A stretch of DNA of 64,000 bases from Stagonosporopsis chrysanthemi. Its lineage: Eukaryota > Ascomycota > Dothideomycetes > Pleosporales > Didymellaceae. The stretch spans positions 1 through 64,000 of the forward strand of contig JAFISE010000061.1 of the NCBI GenBank assembly GCA_022560025.1. The letters run 5' to 3'. The stretch's first letter is position 1, and every line of letters starts with the position of its first letter. The notes under the pieces were generated by a model. That model saw only the letters and a program-made list of their open reading frames with translations, searched no databases and was not told where the DNA came from. This document shows, piece by piece, positions 21,176 to 31,864 of the stretch. The position numbers were made by a program, and so were the translations under genes.

Positions 21176-21406
21176 TCAAAATGATCTCTGCGAAACAAAT
21201 GGCGTCGTTTGGCCTTGTGTATGAGTATTTTCTTGCTCTGAAAAGATGCACAAGCTCACATCCACGATAAAATCACACAACAGGCCGACGAAACCGAACA
21301 CGACATCGGGTTCACCGATAGCCCGAAGGAAAGGCGCCGAGAGGCTGGAAGAAAGTGCGGGCCATTTGGATAGCGCAGTCAAGGCATTAGTAGGCTTCTT
21401 AGCCAT
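21176..21406 (-). CDS. possible small protein (76 aa, or 52 aa if spliced)
   Basis: ATG 21406 opens a frame M-A-K-K-P-T-N-A-L-T-A-L with good coding texture (G-E-P-D-V-V-F-G-F-V-G-L-L). At 21259 there is a strong donor, GAT|GTGAGC, and at 21188 a TTTCGCAG acceptor. The 72-nt segment between them is a multiple of three and lacks stops, so spliced (52 aa) and unspliced (76 aa) forms end at the same stop. It looks like a small hydrophobic-cored protein. Family unknown. Confidence 0.35.
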   Translation of the reverse strand: MAKKPTNALTALSKWPALSSSLSAPFLRAIGEPDVVFGFVGLLCDFIVDVSLCIFSEQENTHTQGQTTPFVSQRSF

Positions 21407-22440
21407 AAAGACATATTAGCCAAGACGGAGGCTATGTTGCTTAAAGGGCAAGAAGATCATTTCCCGATTCGGCACTATCCGAGAAGGATTGTCGGTCAAA
21501 CATTGTACGGGTCCATACAGTAGAGACGTGCCTCGACTCAAGCTGATGGCCTGCCATTGACCTCTTTTCTAATTGTCCTTCGGAGGTTTTTCTGTCGCTT
21601 GTCCGAGCCCTCGTACTATGAACTGAGAGCCGCTCGTAGAAGACAGTTCCACATTGATAATATGAGGCTATGCTTTGCAGCATGACTAGTTACCGCCGAA
21701 GACGTTATGACAAGCGCTCCACGCTTCGGGAGCTTGGGCATCCAAGCCGCTTGTAGGCAGCAGAAAGGCTTGGTGCTTAAAGATGCTTCCCTCGCAAGTT
21801 TCTCACACTGCATATTCACAAGTGAATTCGTGCGTGTAGGTCCTCCTGCTTCCCCGTAGTCAACTAAATTACCCTCACACGAGCACAAAGATGCACCTAC
21901 AACCGCAGACCTAGACCAAGACGGATCTACACAGTGACGATGCAAGAATCAATGCGCACATGGTGGTCTTCAGAATCGAAGGCTGGACGCAGTGCACCCA
22001 GAATTGCGAGTTGCATCAACGACGCGTCTCCGCTACGAGATTGAAATAAGGTTGGGCAATCGCCTCCAGATTCACGCCTGCGGTCCGTCGTGCATCTACC
22101 CCAGGATGTGAGAGACACGCGAGAGCGCACCTCTTGTTTTTCAAGGGCACTGGTGCTGCCATTCTGCCGTCCCTTCCGTCATCACGAGGCATGGGTGCGC
22201 TGTGGAGAAGCACCCGCGTCGCGATTGTGCCGTGTAGCCGCCAAGCGAGGCGATGGAAAGACCTGGCAAAGCGCTTTGCTGGGATAGAACCGTACGACTG
22301 CGGAGGCATCTGCGAAGACCACCGCACCGTGCAGAAATATAACATATCGCGCGTTTTGCGAAGTTACGTCCAATCTCTTCGACGTCATGCCGAGCTTCGG
22401 TGCACCATTTCCAAAGACCGGCACTGAGCTGTCATCATGG
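21407..22440. other. 1-kb intergenic stretch
   Basis: Nothing is supported on either strand. It includes the 3' flank of the F-box gene. Confidence 0.4.
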
Positions 22441-23811
22441 TTACAGACGCTCTTCCAACCCAATAAACGGATATGATGTAGATCTCGCTTCCCATATTCG
22501 TGAAGCATCTAGCATCATATATTTACACCCTCGATCTTTGAGCCGAGTTCGCCAATCATGTCCCTCGATCATTAGCGAGCATGATTGGTGGCCCTGGTCA
22601 AGGAACACGATCTGTCTTGTTGGGCCAATCGTTCGCTGTGCACACACTCTTGAAATATTGAGCGACTGCAGGTTTGTGAGAAGGGAAGTTGCGTTCGCGA
22701 GGGAAATGACCAGCCTAGTCCACGTAGTACCTGGGTCCGTGAGAAGCATACGCTGAAGACGGAGCTCTTCCAACGAACTCGAACTCAACGTCAGAAATTC
22801 GATCAGGTCGTCAGGACGTGAGAATTGGATAGAATCCAGTTTGCACCTTCTCAGTCTAGTAAATCGGCATGTTCGCGCCAGGCTTCCGAGCAGATCATCT
22901 TCGAGCTCACTGTAACAGCTCAACTCCAACTTGGTTACGTTGCTGCATTTCGCCAAAAAGCGCACAACGAAAGGCGCCCGGGTCGTCTCAATCTCGAACC
23001 CTAGGTCTGGACTTCTCCAATCTCTCAAGTTCAGCTGCAGTGTTTCCAGGTTCTCGAATACACCGCCAAAAAACCGAAGTGATGGCGCAAGAGACTCCAG
23101 ACGCCCAACACTGACAGCGCCATACTTTCTTTCATCGTGAATCTTAATATGTTTGAGCGCGATCTTCGATGCGGCAAGCGCAGAGAGGGTCGATATGAAT
23201 GGACGGCTCATCTCATGCTGAGAGGTCTCGCAATATTTGTCTGCAAACTTGCTGTACCGTGACTCCATGCCATTGTAAGCGAAAGTGATGCTTTCAAGTG
23301 ATCTGAAGTTTGAGAATACTGTTGTGAGGCATTTGACATCGAATCGTGTCTCGTTCAGCCACCTCGTAGTATTTTCCGACTTTTGCTGTAACGATCCGCA
23401 ATCGTCTGTCAATCTTTTGACCAATTTGCCGCCGTCCTCATCTTCGGTTGTAGGCGTCCTGTGTCCGGCGTCTGCACTGCGGCGACGCATCTTCCACAGC
23501 ATGAGAGCATAGTGCGGCGTGGCGTCGATGAGGAGATGATGGCAAGCACCACACAGGTCAGAGTCTGTAGACACGTCTGCAAGGCGTTGAAGTGAGGCCT
23601 TTCTCCATTGTAGATGCTGAGTTGTGAAGAAGCGTTGTATAAATCGGTGGATTGTTTGACTTTTGTAACGTGAAGCTGTGAGACGCAACGACCGGAATGT
23701 CGGGAGATCAAGATAAAAGGCGATCTGGTCGACGAGCTCTCCTGGGAGTGACGGAAGAGACGTGTGCAAGTTTTCTTTGGCCAGTGTCTGCTCCTGAAGT
23801 CTTGAGCACAT
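22441..23811 (-). CDS. F-box / leucine-rich-type protein
   Basis: From ATG 23811 the protein is 456 aa. The frame extends upstream only to non-ATG codons. Residues about 19-55 form an F-box (L-P-S-L-P-G-E-L-V-D-Q-I-A-F-Y-L, then F-R-S-L-R-L-T-A-S-R), the element that docks on Skp1 in SCF ubiquitin ligases. The remainder has irregular leucine-rich spacing (L-E-S-I-T-F, L-E-T-L-Q-L-N-L, T-K-L-E-L-S, L-E-E-L-R-L-Q) like the substrate-side arc of fungal F-box proteins, plus a C-x2-C-H pair near residue 92. The target protein is unknown. Confidence 0.8.
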   Translation of the reverse strand: MCSRLQEQTLAKENLHTSLPSLPGELVDQIAFYLDLPTFRSLRLTASRYKSQTIHRFIQRFFTTQHLQWRKASLQRLADVSTDSDLCGACHHLLIDATPHYALMLWKMRRRSADAGHRTPTTEDEDGGKLVKRLTDDCGSLQQKSENTTRWLNETRFDVKCLTTVFSNFRSLESITFAYNGMESRYSKFADKYCETSQHEMSRPFISTLSALAASKIALKHIKIHDERKYGAVSVGRLESLAPSLRFFGGVFENLETLQLNLRDWRSPDLGFEIETTRAPFVVRFLAKCSNVTKLELSCYSELEDDLLGSLARTCRFTRLRRCKLDSIQFSRPDDLIEFLTLSSSSLEELRLQRMLLTDPGTTWTRLVISLANATSLLTNLQSLNISRVCAQRTIGPTRQIVFLDQGHQSCSLMIEGHDWRTRLKDRGCKYMMLDASRIWEARSTSYPFIGLEERL

Positions 23812-24058
23812 GTTTGTTGATGGAAAACACGTGGAGTGGTGTGATGCGGGGAAGCCGAGCGGATGCCTACTTTGCCACCACAGAGCTGATGCCGCTGACG
23901 ATGGGATACCAACGCAGATGTGGGTAGGTCTGAGATGACACAATTAATACAGTCATTGTGGAGGAGCATTGAATGTCTTGGTTTCCTCTCATCATTTATG
24001 AACACATTAACTTGAAGCCTCAAAATGACGCAGAATTTGCCTTGCCGTATAACCCTAT

Positions 24059-25780
24059 CTAGTCGATATCACTATCATTATCGCTTCTGTCGGATCCCTC
24101 GCTACCAGAGGATGACTTCGAGCTACTACCACCTGCGCTTTCACTTTTCGAATCGGAGGCGTCATCCTCAGAATCCGACTCGTCGCTCGAGCTATCATCG
24201 CTACTGCTTTCAGAGCTGCTTTCGTCGCTCGAAATGTCGGTCCGGCGCTTGCTCTTGCGAGCCCTTTGCACAGGTGCAAGGTTCTGGGCCATAGGATTGA
24301 TTTTGGATATAGGTTTAGCAGCAGGCAGAATGGGCGCGGTGCGGCCAAGAGCTGACAAGAGTGCTTCAGCTCGGCTGCGGCGCATACGCCGAATATATGC
24401 ATCGCCGTTGGGGTGGGTTGCAAGCCTCTCAACGTCGCCTTCTACCTTCCTACGTTTTTTCTCCTTGGTAACACGTTCTTGCAGGGCGGCATCCTTGGCA
24501 GCCTTCTGAGCCTCTTGGTCCATGTCTGCTGGTGCTTTTGCGTCTTCTATGTCCAGTTCCTTGATCGTTGCCAAGGTCTTCTCTTTCAACCGTTCAATGA
24601 CACCAGCACCTTTCAGGCCTTTGATGTACTCAAGCAGAGCTTCCGAATGTTCGTCGGAAATGCGGAAGATGTTCAGTGCGTTGTCCACGACGTCGTTCTG
24701 CTTCGCCTTGTTGAATTTCCAGTTGTCGTAGTCGGTGTAGTACTGAGTAAGGTAGGATATGTAAACCGAGGGATCCTTCTTTTTGCCTTTTGTAACAGCA
24801 GCAGTCTGGCCGTTGCTGTCATTCGCAGGGGTAGATGGCTTTGGTGCTGGCGGTGCAGCTGACTGCTCTTCCTTGGCCACGGCACTTGCGGCGAAAGCTG
24901 CAGCTTCCTTTTCTTTCGCGGAGACCTTGTCCTTCTTCTCCTTTTTCTTCTCCTTCTCCACCTTCACAGTCTCCTTAGGGCCTTCAGTTGTCGCTGGCGC
25001 TGATGTGAAGCTTGGTTGTCTGAGGGCTTCCGGGTCTTCACCCTTCTGTTCAGCTGCCCACTTCTTGAACCAAGTCTGCCCGCTGTCGCCGTCCACTCGC
25101 TTGGTGTCTGGGGTGAACGCAACCGACTTTCGCCGATCTGTTCTTGGAGGTGAGCCCGAGGAGTCTTTGCTGCGATCGCGAAGGATCGGCTGGTGCTTTT
25201 GGGGTGTTGAGAAGGTAAGCGGCGGAGAGTGGTCAACTTCAGTAGAAGCAAGTAAAGTTGTTTTTGTCCTGACCGGCACAGCCTCAGCAGGTGAAGGTGC
25301 AGCAACGTTCTGTTGAGACAGCTTTTTGCGGTCTTTCGGGGTGAGCTTGGGCTTCTTCTTCTTCCCTTGACGGTAATTTGGATCTCCTCCTTTTGCGGAC
25401 GTGGCTGAGGGAGGCTCGTCTGTGGTAGAGTGGGGCATAGCATGGTCTTCTTGCGCAACAATCGGCGCATTAGCAGCCATCTCCTCGCGAGCATGGCTTT
25501 CCTCTGTTGCAATCCGATTCTTTTTCGATGATGTTGGTTCGCCCTCCTCTGCAGGCTCATGTTGGTGTTTTCGCTTGCCAAGCTTTGACGATTTGCCATT
25601 TTGGGCAGGCTCGACAGCTGGCTCAGATGGCTTCTGAGTGTCTTTTGCTGCATCATACGTTGCTACAGGCTGGATTTCGGCCCCTTGAGATGCAGTGGGC
25701 TCAGGCACGGCGACTCCGGTTTGGGCCTCATTCTGCAGGGCGAGGCCAAGTCTCCGCCAGGCAGGAATCCTCGTTGCCAT
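24059..25780 (-). CDS. WKF-domain nucleolar-type protein (C7orf50-like)
   Basis: 573 aa from ATG 25780 (M-A-T-R-I-P-A-W-R-R-L-G), preferred over upstream non-ATG starts. The long N-terminal half is Lys/Pro/Ser-rich and disordered, with the nuclear-type clusters K-R-K-H and Q-G-K-K-K-K-P-K. The WKF domain is at about residues 338-405: Y-L-x-Q-Y-Y ... N-W-K-F-N-K-A-K-Q (WKF at 354-356) ... A-L-L-E-Y-I-K-G-L-K-G-A-G. A charged helix and an acidic polySer tail (S-S-S-E-S-S-S-D-D) follow. WKF proteins related to human C7orf50 are nucleolar and linked to ribosome biogenesis; that role is inferred here. It is divergent from the proteasome gene. Confidence 0.85.
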   Translation of the reverse strand: MATRIPAWRRLGLALQNEAQTGVAVPEPTASQGAEIQPVATYDAAKDTQKPSEPAVEPAQNGKSSKLGKRKHQHEPAEEGEPTSSKKNRIATEESHAREEMAANAPIVAQEDHAMPHSTTDEPPSATSAKGGDPNYRQGKKKKPKLTPKDRKKLSQQNVAAPSPAEAVPVRTKTTLLASTEVDHSPPLTFSTPQKHQPILRDRSKDSSGSPPRTDRRKSVAFTPDTKRVDGDSGQTWFKKWAAEQKGEDPEALRQPSFTSAPATTEGPKETVKVEKEKKKEKKDKVSAKEKEAAAFAASAVAKEEQSAAPPAPKPSTPANDSNGQTAAVTKGKKKDPSVYISYLTQYYTDYDNWKFNKAKQNDVVDNALNIFRISDEHSEALLEYIKGLKGAGVIERLKEKTLATIKELDIEDAKAPADMDQEAQKAAKDAALQERVTKEKKRRKVEGDVERLATHPNGDAYIRRMRRSRAEALLSALGRTAPILPAAKPISKINPMAQNLAPVQRARKSKRRTDISSDESSSESSSDDSSSDESDSEDDASDSKSESAGGSSSKSSSGSEGSDRSDNDSDID

Positions 25781-26122
25781 GATCAGAAGTGGAATATGGA
25801 GTCGTGTTATTACAATTATGCGGAGGCCCGACCCATCGCTCAAATCCGAATCAGCTCAATCGGCGTATATGTCAGTGCCTGAGTGTCGAATGAGAGAGGT
25901 GAAAAGAGATTTTGGAGCTGCAGTGGCCTGTGCACGGCAGGCAATGGCGATCCCCGAGCTTTGACGCTTGCTTCCAGGCCACCAACGGAAGGCGCGTCCA
26001 GCACCCTACGACCACGACATCTCGCCTGCCATCACCACCAGCGCCGCTAAAGCCTACAATCGCCTCCAAGAGCTGCAGCCCAAGCTGAGCCCCCTCAACG
26101 TACAAATACATACGCTGCCATC
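25781..26122. promoter_or_regulatory. 342-bp bidirectional promoter
   Basis: It separates the divergent start codons of the WKF-domain gene (-) and proteasome alpha-1 gene (+). Both are housekeeping genes. No TATA box is evident. Confidence 0.5.
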
Positions 26123-27169
26123 ATGTCTGGTGTGTCGTCGCCGCTCCTCGAAGCTGGTATTTGCTCATTACACATGCTAACAGCTCCCTCGTCACGCAGG
26201 AAGCGCAGGCTACGATAGGCACATCACCATCTTCTCTGACCAAGGTCGTCTTTACCAAGTTGGTACGCGCCCCACCACTTTCCTCCGAGGCTCGACTGCC
26301 CCGCGCCGCAGCTTACGAGCTTCCTTTTATGAACCCCCCCGCTAATACAGCGGCCACCACAGAGTATGCATTCAAGGCGATCACGGCAGCGAACATCACA
26401 TCGTTGGGAGTGAGAGGCAAGGATTGCGCCGTGGTCATCTCGCAGAAGAAGGTTCCTGTAAGTTGCATCGGTGGTCAAGAAGCAGCAGCGTCATACTAAC
26501 ACCGTGGCGTAGGACAAGCTCATTGAGCCGTCATCTGTCTCGCACATCTTCAGGCTATCGCCGTCAGTCGGCTGTGTCATGACAGGTTCCATCGCCGATG
26601 CACGAGCTTCGGTGAGCAGAGCACGAGGTGAAGCTGCCGAGTTCCGCTACAAGTACGGTTACGAGATGCCCTGCGACGTTCTCGCCAAGAGGATAGCCAA
26701 TATCAGCCAGGTCTACACACAGAGGGTAAGCATGAGTGGGAGACGAAGAATCAATACAACATCAGGGCTGACTTTGGAACAGGCTTATATGCGACCGCTC
26801 GGTGTCGCCACAACGCTCATATCGTTAGACTCGGAATGTGGCCCTCAACTGTACAAGTGTGACCCAGCAGGATACTATGTCGGGTACAAGGCAACGGCAT
26901 CGGGACCGAAGACGCAAGAGGCGCTCAACTTCCTCGAGAAGAAGCTGAAGAACAAGGAGCATGCAGAGGGTAACTGGGAGGAGGTCGTTGAGCTCGCAAT
27001 TACTGCACTAAGCACGGTCCTGTCTGTCGATTTCAAGAAGGGAGAGCTGGAGGTTGGCATCGTCGGTGGACCGAAGCTCGATGGTCAAGAGGGCACTGAT
27101 GCTGCTTTCAGGGCACTTACCGAGGAGGAAATCGATGAGCGACTGCAATCTATTGCTGACAAGGATTGA
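26123..27169 (+). CDS. scl1: 20S proteasome alpha-1 subunit (Scl1/PSMA6), five exons
   Basis: Exons are 26123-26129, 26200-26262, 26363-26457, 26513-26725 and 26783-27169. Total 765 nt gives 254 aa. The first exon holds only seven coding bases. Introns show GTGTGT..CAG, GTACGC..CAG, GTAAGT..TAG with a perfect TACTAAC branch, and GTAAGC..CAG. The product begins M-S-G-S-A-G-Y-D-R-H-I-T-I-F-S, the conserved alpha-ring N-terminus. It contains R-L-Y-Q-V-E-Y-A-F-K-A-I, G-S-I-A-D-A-R-A and the G-Y-Y-V-G-Y-K-A-T-A-S-G segment typical of alpha-1. Alpha subunits have no catalytic Thr; they form the outer heptameric ring that gates substrate entry. Length and all motifs fit the orthologue. Confidence 0.97.
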
Positions 27170-28252
27170 GGGCCCATCGATGAACGATACCTCAGGGCTG
27201 AAAGGCGGTGGGTCGCTGAGGTAGGCGCATACACGAGAACCATGACAAGCTCCTAATAGCATGAAACGACCTCTCAGACACAAGAAGTGCTACAGAAGCA
27301 CCATGAATCTAAGACTAAGACTCATAAACCTGCTTAAGCGCACGAGTGACCTGGAAACTGGAGCCGATTTTAAGAGCTTGGGAGTTCAGCCCCGCTCCAC
27401 ATGGTGTGAGTATGATCCATCCGCCTTTACCTCAATGACAGCATATCCCATAGGCTCCAGCTGCTATGCGCTGCAATATCTCAGGGACGGCCTATCGACG
27501 TCATGCAACTGGCCGGAGTCGCCAGCACAGCCGGTCTGTGGCTGACACCGCTCGCTGCGACCACGGCCCTAAGAGCGTTGTGGAGAGGCTCACGCTGGCC
27601 CTACCCGGCGGCCTCCAGGTTCACTCAGCAAAGAGCACGCGAATGCCGCACCGCTAATTATAAGTTACAGCCAATCAGTGGTGATACTGCGGCTGAAGTA
27701 CACATCTTGGCTATGCGCCTTTCCGGATGAGGCCGTCGGGCTTGTTCGCTTGCGGCTTAGTCTTTGTGTGGCTTTCCATACCGCTGCTGAAATGCCCAGC
27801 GCACCACTGACGAACATGCCCACTCCAGCTGGTATGGTAATGGGGCACGCAGACTGGGATGTTTCCTTCTATGGTTCCTGCATGGTGGTTTTCTCATGCA
27901 GCCTCAGTTTCAGTACCACTCTTACATCCCATCGGAGCCCATATGCACCATCGCGATGCTGAGTGGTCCAGCTATACCAGCTAATGCCAGCTGGACACTA
28001 CTCAGGATCCAAATGTGGACACTCGGCAAGACGTAGCGGCGGGAGCAGCCCTCACTACTATCACGACTCGCACTGTACCGTCCTTTTCATGAACGCCCAG
28101 TCGACCATTGTTATATAACGGTCGCCACGCCTCTGTTGATCTTCATCACAGAAGGCAAGCCTCACCACAACAACTCAATCTTGCTCTGATCTAGACTAAC
28201 AACATCAAGATCCAAACCTGCCTCTACAGCATCATCTGCTCCTGTCGCTAAA
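27170..28252. other. 1.1-kb intergenic stretch
   Basis: 3' flank of the proteasome gene and promoter of the next gene. A TATATAA lies at 28112-28118, 135 bp before ATG 28253. Open frames of 75-94 codons are present, but nothing about them is convincing. Confidence 0.4.
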
Positions 28253-29075
28253 ATGTCTGACGGCCGTACGTGTTCCTATCTCCAAGCTCTTTCCCATTTC
28301 TTGGAGCGAGGTGATCCTTTGCTGACCACCGCCCCTCAGTCAACGACGCCCGAGCTATGCGAATAGCAGAGATTATGACGGACTTTCGCAACCTTCAGCA
28401 CTATCTGAGTCAAATACGCGTTACACCCACAGCGGAGGAGTATTACCTTGAAGGATACTCGCTCCTTCGATCTTGCGTGAGCGAAGCTCAGACTATCCTC
28501 CAAACGCCTTTCTCCGCCAGTACAGGGGGATCTACTGGCGACCCTGAGCGCGAGAAGCAGCAACTGAAGAGGTGAGTGCACCCATTGGACAGCATTTGCT
28601 ACTTCTATGCTGTTTATTGCGCACTTGGCCGGGGTGGATATGATATCAGCGACCAGGAACCATCTTCCTCATAGGTAGAGGCTGACGTCAGAGCACAGAA
28701 TCATCACAGACGCAGCAGTACGACGGTTTCAGTGCCAGCGAGCATACCTGAGAGCGCACGCTGGTTTGCGCTGGGTGAACTCTCGATACAGCATCCTGCG
28801 AGGTCAGAATCCGAACTCAAGTCATCAGGCAGCGCTACAACAAGTGGACGGCACGCTACGCAATGTACGTCAAAGGCCCCTGCATCATCCTAGCCCATAC
28901 CTACTGTATTTTCAAAACACCCTTTCAACAGCTACTGATGGACAATAAGGAGCTCCTCGCGATCACAGACACCTACGTCGAAAGCACCCTTCGTAACCAA
29001 GATGGCGTTCAGGGCAAGTGGCTCGTCGAAGATCCATCTCTTGCCCAGATCCAACAAGCGCTGATGCGCCGATAA
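28253..29075 (+). CDS. 184-aa helical orphan protein, four exons
   Basis: Exons are 28253-28265, 28340-28571, 28699-28864 and 28932-29075 (555 nt). Donors are GTACGT, GTGAGT and GTACGT; acceptors are CTCAG, CACAG and AACAG. All phases agree. The protein starts M-S-D-G-L-N-D-A-R-A-M-R, is rich in Arg, Gln and Leu, and predicts mostly helices (for example F-R-N-L-Q-H-Y-L-S-Q-I; A-Y-L-R-A-H-A-G-L-R-W). It ends S-L-A-Q-I-Q-Q-A-L-M-R-R. I do not recognise the family. The middle has some likeness to the R-C-x-x-A-Y-x-x-R helix of GINS subunit Psf1, but the rest does not fit, so that is not claimed. Confidence 0.65.
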
Positions 29076-31864
29076 ACGTCACGATCGATTCAGCGTCCTT
29101 CTCGCGATTTGCACTGCAGCATTTGAGCGTTCAGCCTCAAGGCGCCGCGCATCTCCTATTCGATACCCATCTCATACTACGTTACGCGTCATCGAACTAT
29201 CATGGCGTTTCAGCAGCGATTGCCCAATCCGCCGCACGACACACTCGGATACTCTCTTGCTTAATCAATTTACCGCAGACAGCAATGTCTCGCGGGGAGG
29301 CGCTCCCCCAACACCTTCGCATTCGGGTGCGCGTCTCTTGGCCCCTCCGCCTACTCCTCTTTCTCTTTCTGTTTCTGTTCGTGCTGGTCACGCACTCTTC
29401 AATAGCATACACACTTTTTCTGGTTCTTGGTCGCGCTACAAACCCGTCACTTTCTAGCGTTGGCGTTGGTCGCTTTTACTCGACTTTGCTAGCTTCTGTC
29501 CGGCCGGTCGCTTGGCCCACCTGTCTTCAGGGAACAAGACGCGACATCTGTGGAAACTTTGTACAGAGGCAGAGCTTTTGTGGAAGCTTCAACAGGGGGC
29601 TCCCTGTGTGTCATTGTTCATTTCTGTGTCAAGCGCTTTCTTCGGCTTTCTTTTTTTCTTTTATTATTCTCTCCTGGCAAATTTGTTCAACAGTCGCATT
29701 CATATATAGGTACTTTCATCAAACACTGTCATGTGCTAATATCACACAATTATCCACATGCACTGACGTATCGATTTCGCAACGGCCGCTTCACCCACAC
29801 TGCAAGCTAATGCATGACGCACGGCCGATCGTGTTGACCTCGAACCGCGACAGACGAGCAACGTTTTCGTGCAGCGACCACCACAAGGGTCCCGACAAGA
29901 CCTGGCGGTGCGCCTCCGGAGTCAGCTGGGGTCACAAGCGCGTCGAATCCGCAGCCACGGAAGCTTTGACGGCTCCCAGGGGAACGGTTGCAAGTTCCCG
30001 GCACGTGGAGCTCACGAGGAAACGGCATGATGTCGTCGAGCAGTGCACCCATCGAGGTTGCGGCTGAAGCAAGCGACGCATCGAGATCTAGAGCTACGCC
30101 CACTAGCAGGGCTGAGAACCATGGAGGGTAAGTCTGACACGTGCGTCACTTCCGTTGATCGCAACATCGAGAAATAACCACGTTCGACGCAAGAGAGACT
30201 CTTCACCTTATGGCCCATCCACTTCTCCTCTAGTTATGCAGCAAGTCACACTTCGGCATCGCCTTGCCCTCAGAAGCCATCGCACACCCCGCGGCGCTAG
30301 AGGCTGCTCTAACATTCCACTAGAAAAGCTTATTCATGGCGCTTTACCCTTTGCAGCCGCAAGCCGTGTTCGGGGCTGCCGATCGGTACGTGCCTGCAAA
30401 GAGCTCGCATCGCATCATTGTCGGCCATTGTAAGGATAGTGGTGGGGAGAACAAACAAGTCATCCGACAGCCAGCGGGAATACCGATGATGGTGCGCTTA
30501 AGATGAATAGGTCACAATCGCAATGTGCACACCGTTCGCTGGACTGCGAATGTGGTAAGTCTTGCGATCATCGCGCCGATATGGCCATGCTGTTTGCGTT
30601 GCAAGACAAGGCGGCGCCTCGTGCTTCAATGTGCATGGCCAGTTGGACGCGCCAGACTGCGGCTATTCATGCCGCGGATGTTCTAGCTGCGGATATAGTG
30701 CTGTGACACCTTGGTATGGGTGGTATACCGTTGAGTAACACGAAACTATTCTTGTCGAAACATTTTCGAGGCTGCAAGACATGATTTCAGCATCACGCGT
30801 CGACAACCTAATTTAAATTTGCACACAAGTTGGCTTTTTGAGACTTCGATAAAGTTCCAATTATTTCTACGCATGTCTGTAAGGGCTTCTACCAAGGACC
30901 GGCTACGCATAGTTGGTCCAAACATGGAATACGAGCACACAGTTTCACCGCTGCCTCGTTCGGGTAACAATCGCATCGCCGCCCTAACATTTCCATTTTC
31001 CGTGACTCGTGAAGCATTCCGATGCTCGCGCAGCAGAAATTTCAAAGACTACATCCATGTAGTACTTTCGATCTGGCCCTCCTGGATTTTAGAGATAACA
31101 GTGGGCGTCTCCAGTGTCCTGTGTGAGGTCGAATTTAAGACGTTCTGCTACACGGTGTCAAATTCCAGCAGGTAGGGCATAGGGGCACGCCGCTTCTGAG
31201 TAGGGGATAACCTAAACGATTGCGTGCTTATCTTCACTGCCTGCTCCAAAACAGTCCTCCATCTTGCTGTCACCGCAAGTGCGACTGAATTTTTCAGCAT
31301 AGGTCTCTCCTTCATTGCCGCTGCCTGTGTCTGAGATCGATTCATCGTACTCAATAGCACTAGACGACGTCTGGTTGTGACCTTTGCTCACCTGTTGACT
31401 TTGGAGGCGCAGAGCTTCGGTCTGTGGCGCCGTCCGACATATTGCGGCAGGTGTGTTGGAAAGTTTATGGAGCGTGCAAGTAGGGACTTGGAATCTCCAG
31501 GCTTGATAATTTGGGGCGAACTGCTTCTTTCCATCGATACACGGATGCACAACTCGGCGTCTGCCTCGTGGCTATCGTTTGAATTAGTTTCAAAGTTTTA
31601 CGCATTTGCAAATGCTGTCCGTACTGGATGTAACGGCGTTGATATCAATTAGACGCGACCCTCGACTGAGCAGTGTAACGGCGAACGATGTCGGCAGCAT
31701 GAATCTCACTACATAAGCAGATATCTTGTAGTTGCACAAGCTAAATGTGATAAGAAACACTGAATGAAGAGAAACACTTTTGATTGTGCCAACAGCAAGA
31801 AAGAGAACCCCTAGTGACAGTGTCCAAGAATTGGACCCAGAACTAGAGTCCACCTCTTTTGAAG
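29076..31864. other. 2.8-kb gene-poor stretch with pyrimidine-rich tract
   Basis: A CT-rich segment (about 29330-29460) and a T-rich run (about 29640-29700), followed by an ATATATAGG sequence, look like promoter and leader DNA. A 349-codon plus frame over 29018-30067 is best explained by the lack of purines rather than by coding. Codon-like fragments on the minus strand at about 31148-31550 do not join into a gene. Confidence 0.35.
30025..30710 (+). CDS. possible spliced gene, structure unresolved
   Basis: An exon-like segment starts at about ATG 30027 (M-M-S-S-S-S-A-P-I-E-V-A-A-E-A) and ends at a perfect donor, GG|GTAAGT, near 30128. A good 3' splice site (CTCTAAC followed by CACTAG) lies near 30323 and another donor (GTG|GTAAGT) near 30552. 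Several phase combinations are open, and I cannot choose among them. The third segment would be Cys-rich (C-A-H ... C-E-C-G-K-S-C). Treat this as a candidate locus only. Confidence 0.25.

Noticed and set aside
28699..28864. Psf1/GINS-like R-C-x-x-A-Y helix in the orphan protein
   Set aside because: Only a short helix matches; the N-terminal signature and C-terminal domain of Psf1 are absent.
29018..30067. 349-codon plus-strand frame
   Set aside because: It starts inside the last exon of the 184-aa gene in another frame and runs through pyrimidine-rich promoter-like DNA, where purine-containing stop codons are scarce. No domain features.
31148..31550. Minus-strand codon-like fragments near 31.2-31.5 kb
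   Set aside because: Two frames each look partly coding, but the only connecting GT..AG segment is about 32 nt, too short for an intron, and no family is recognised.
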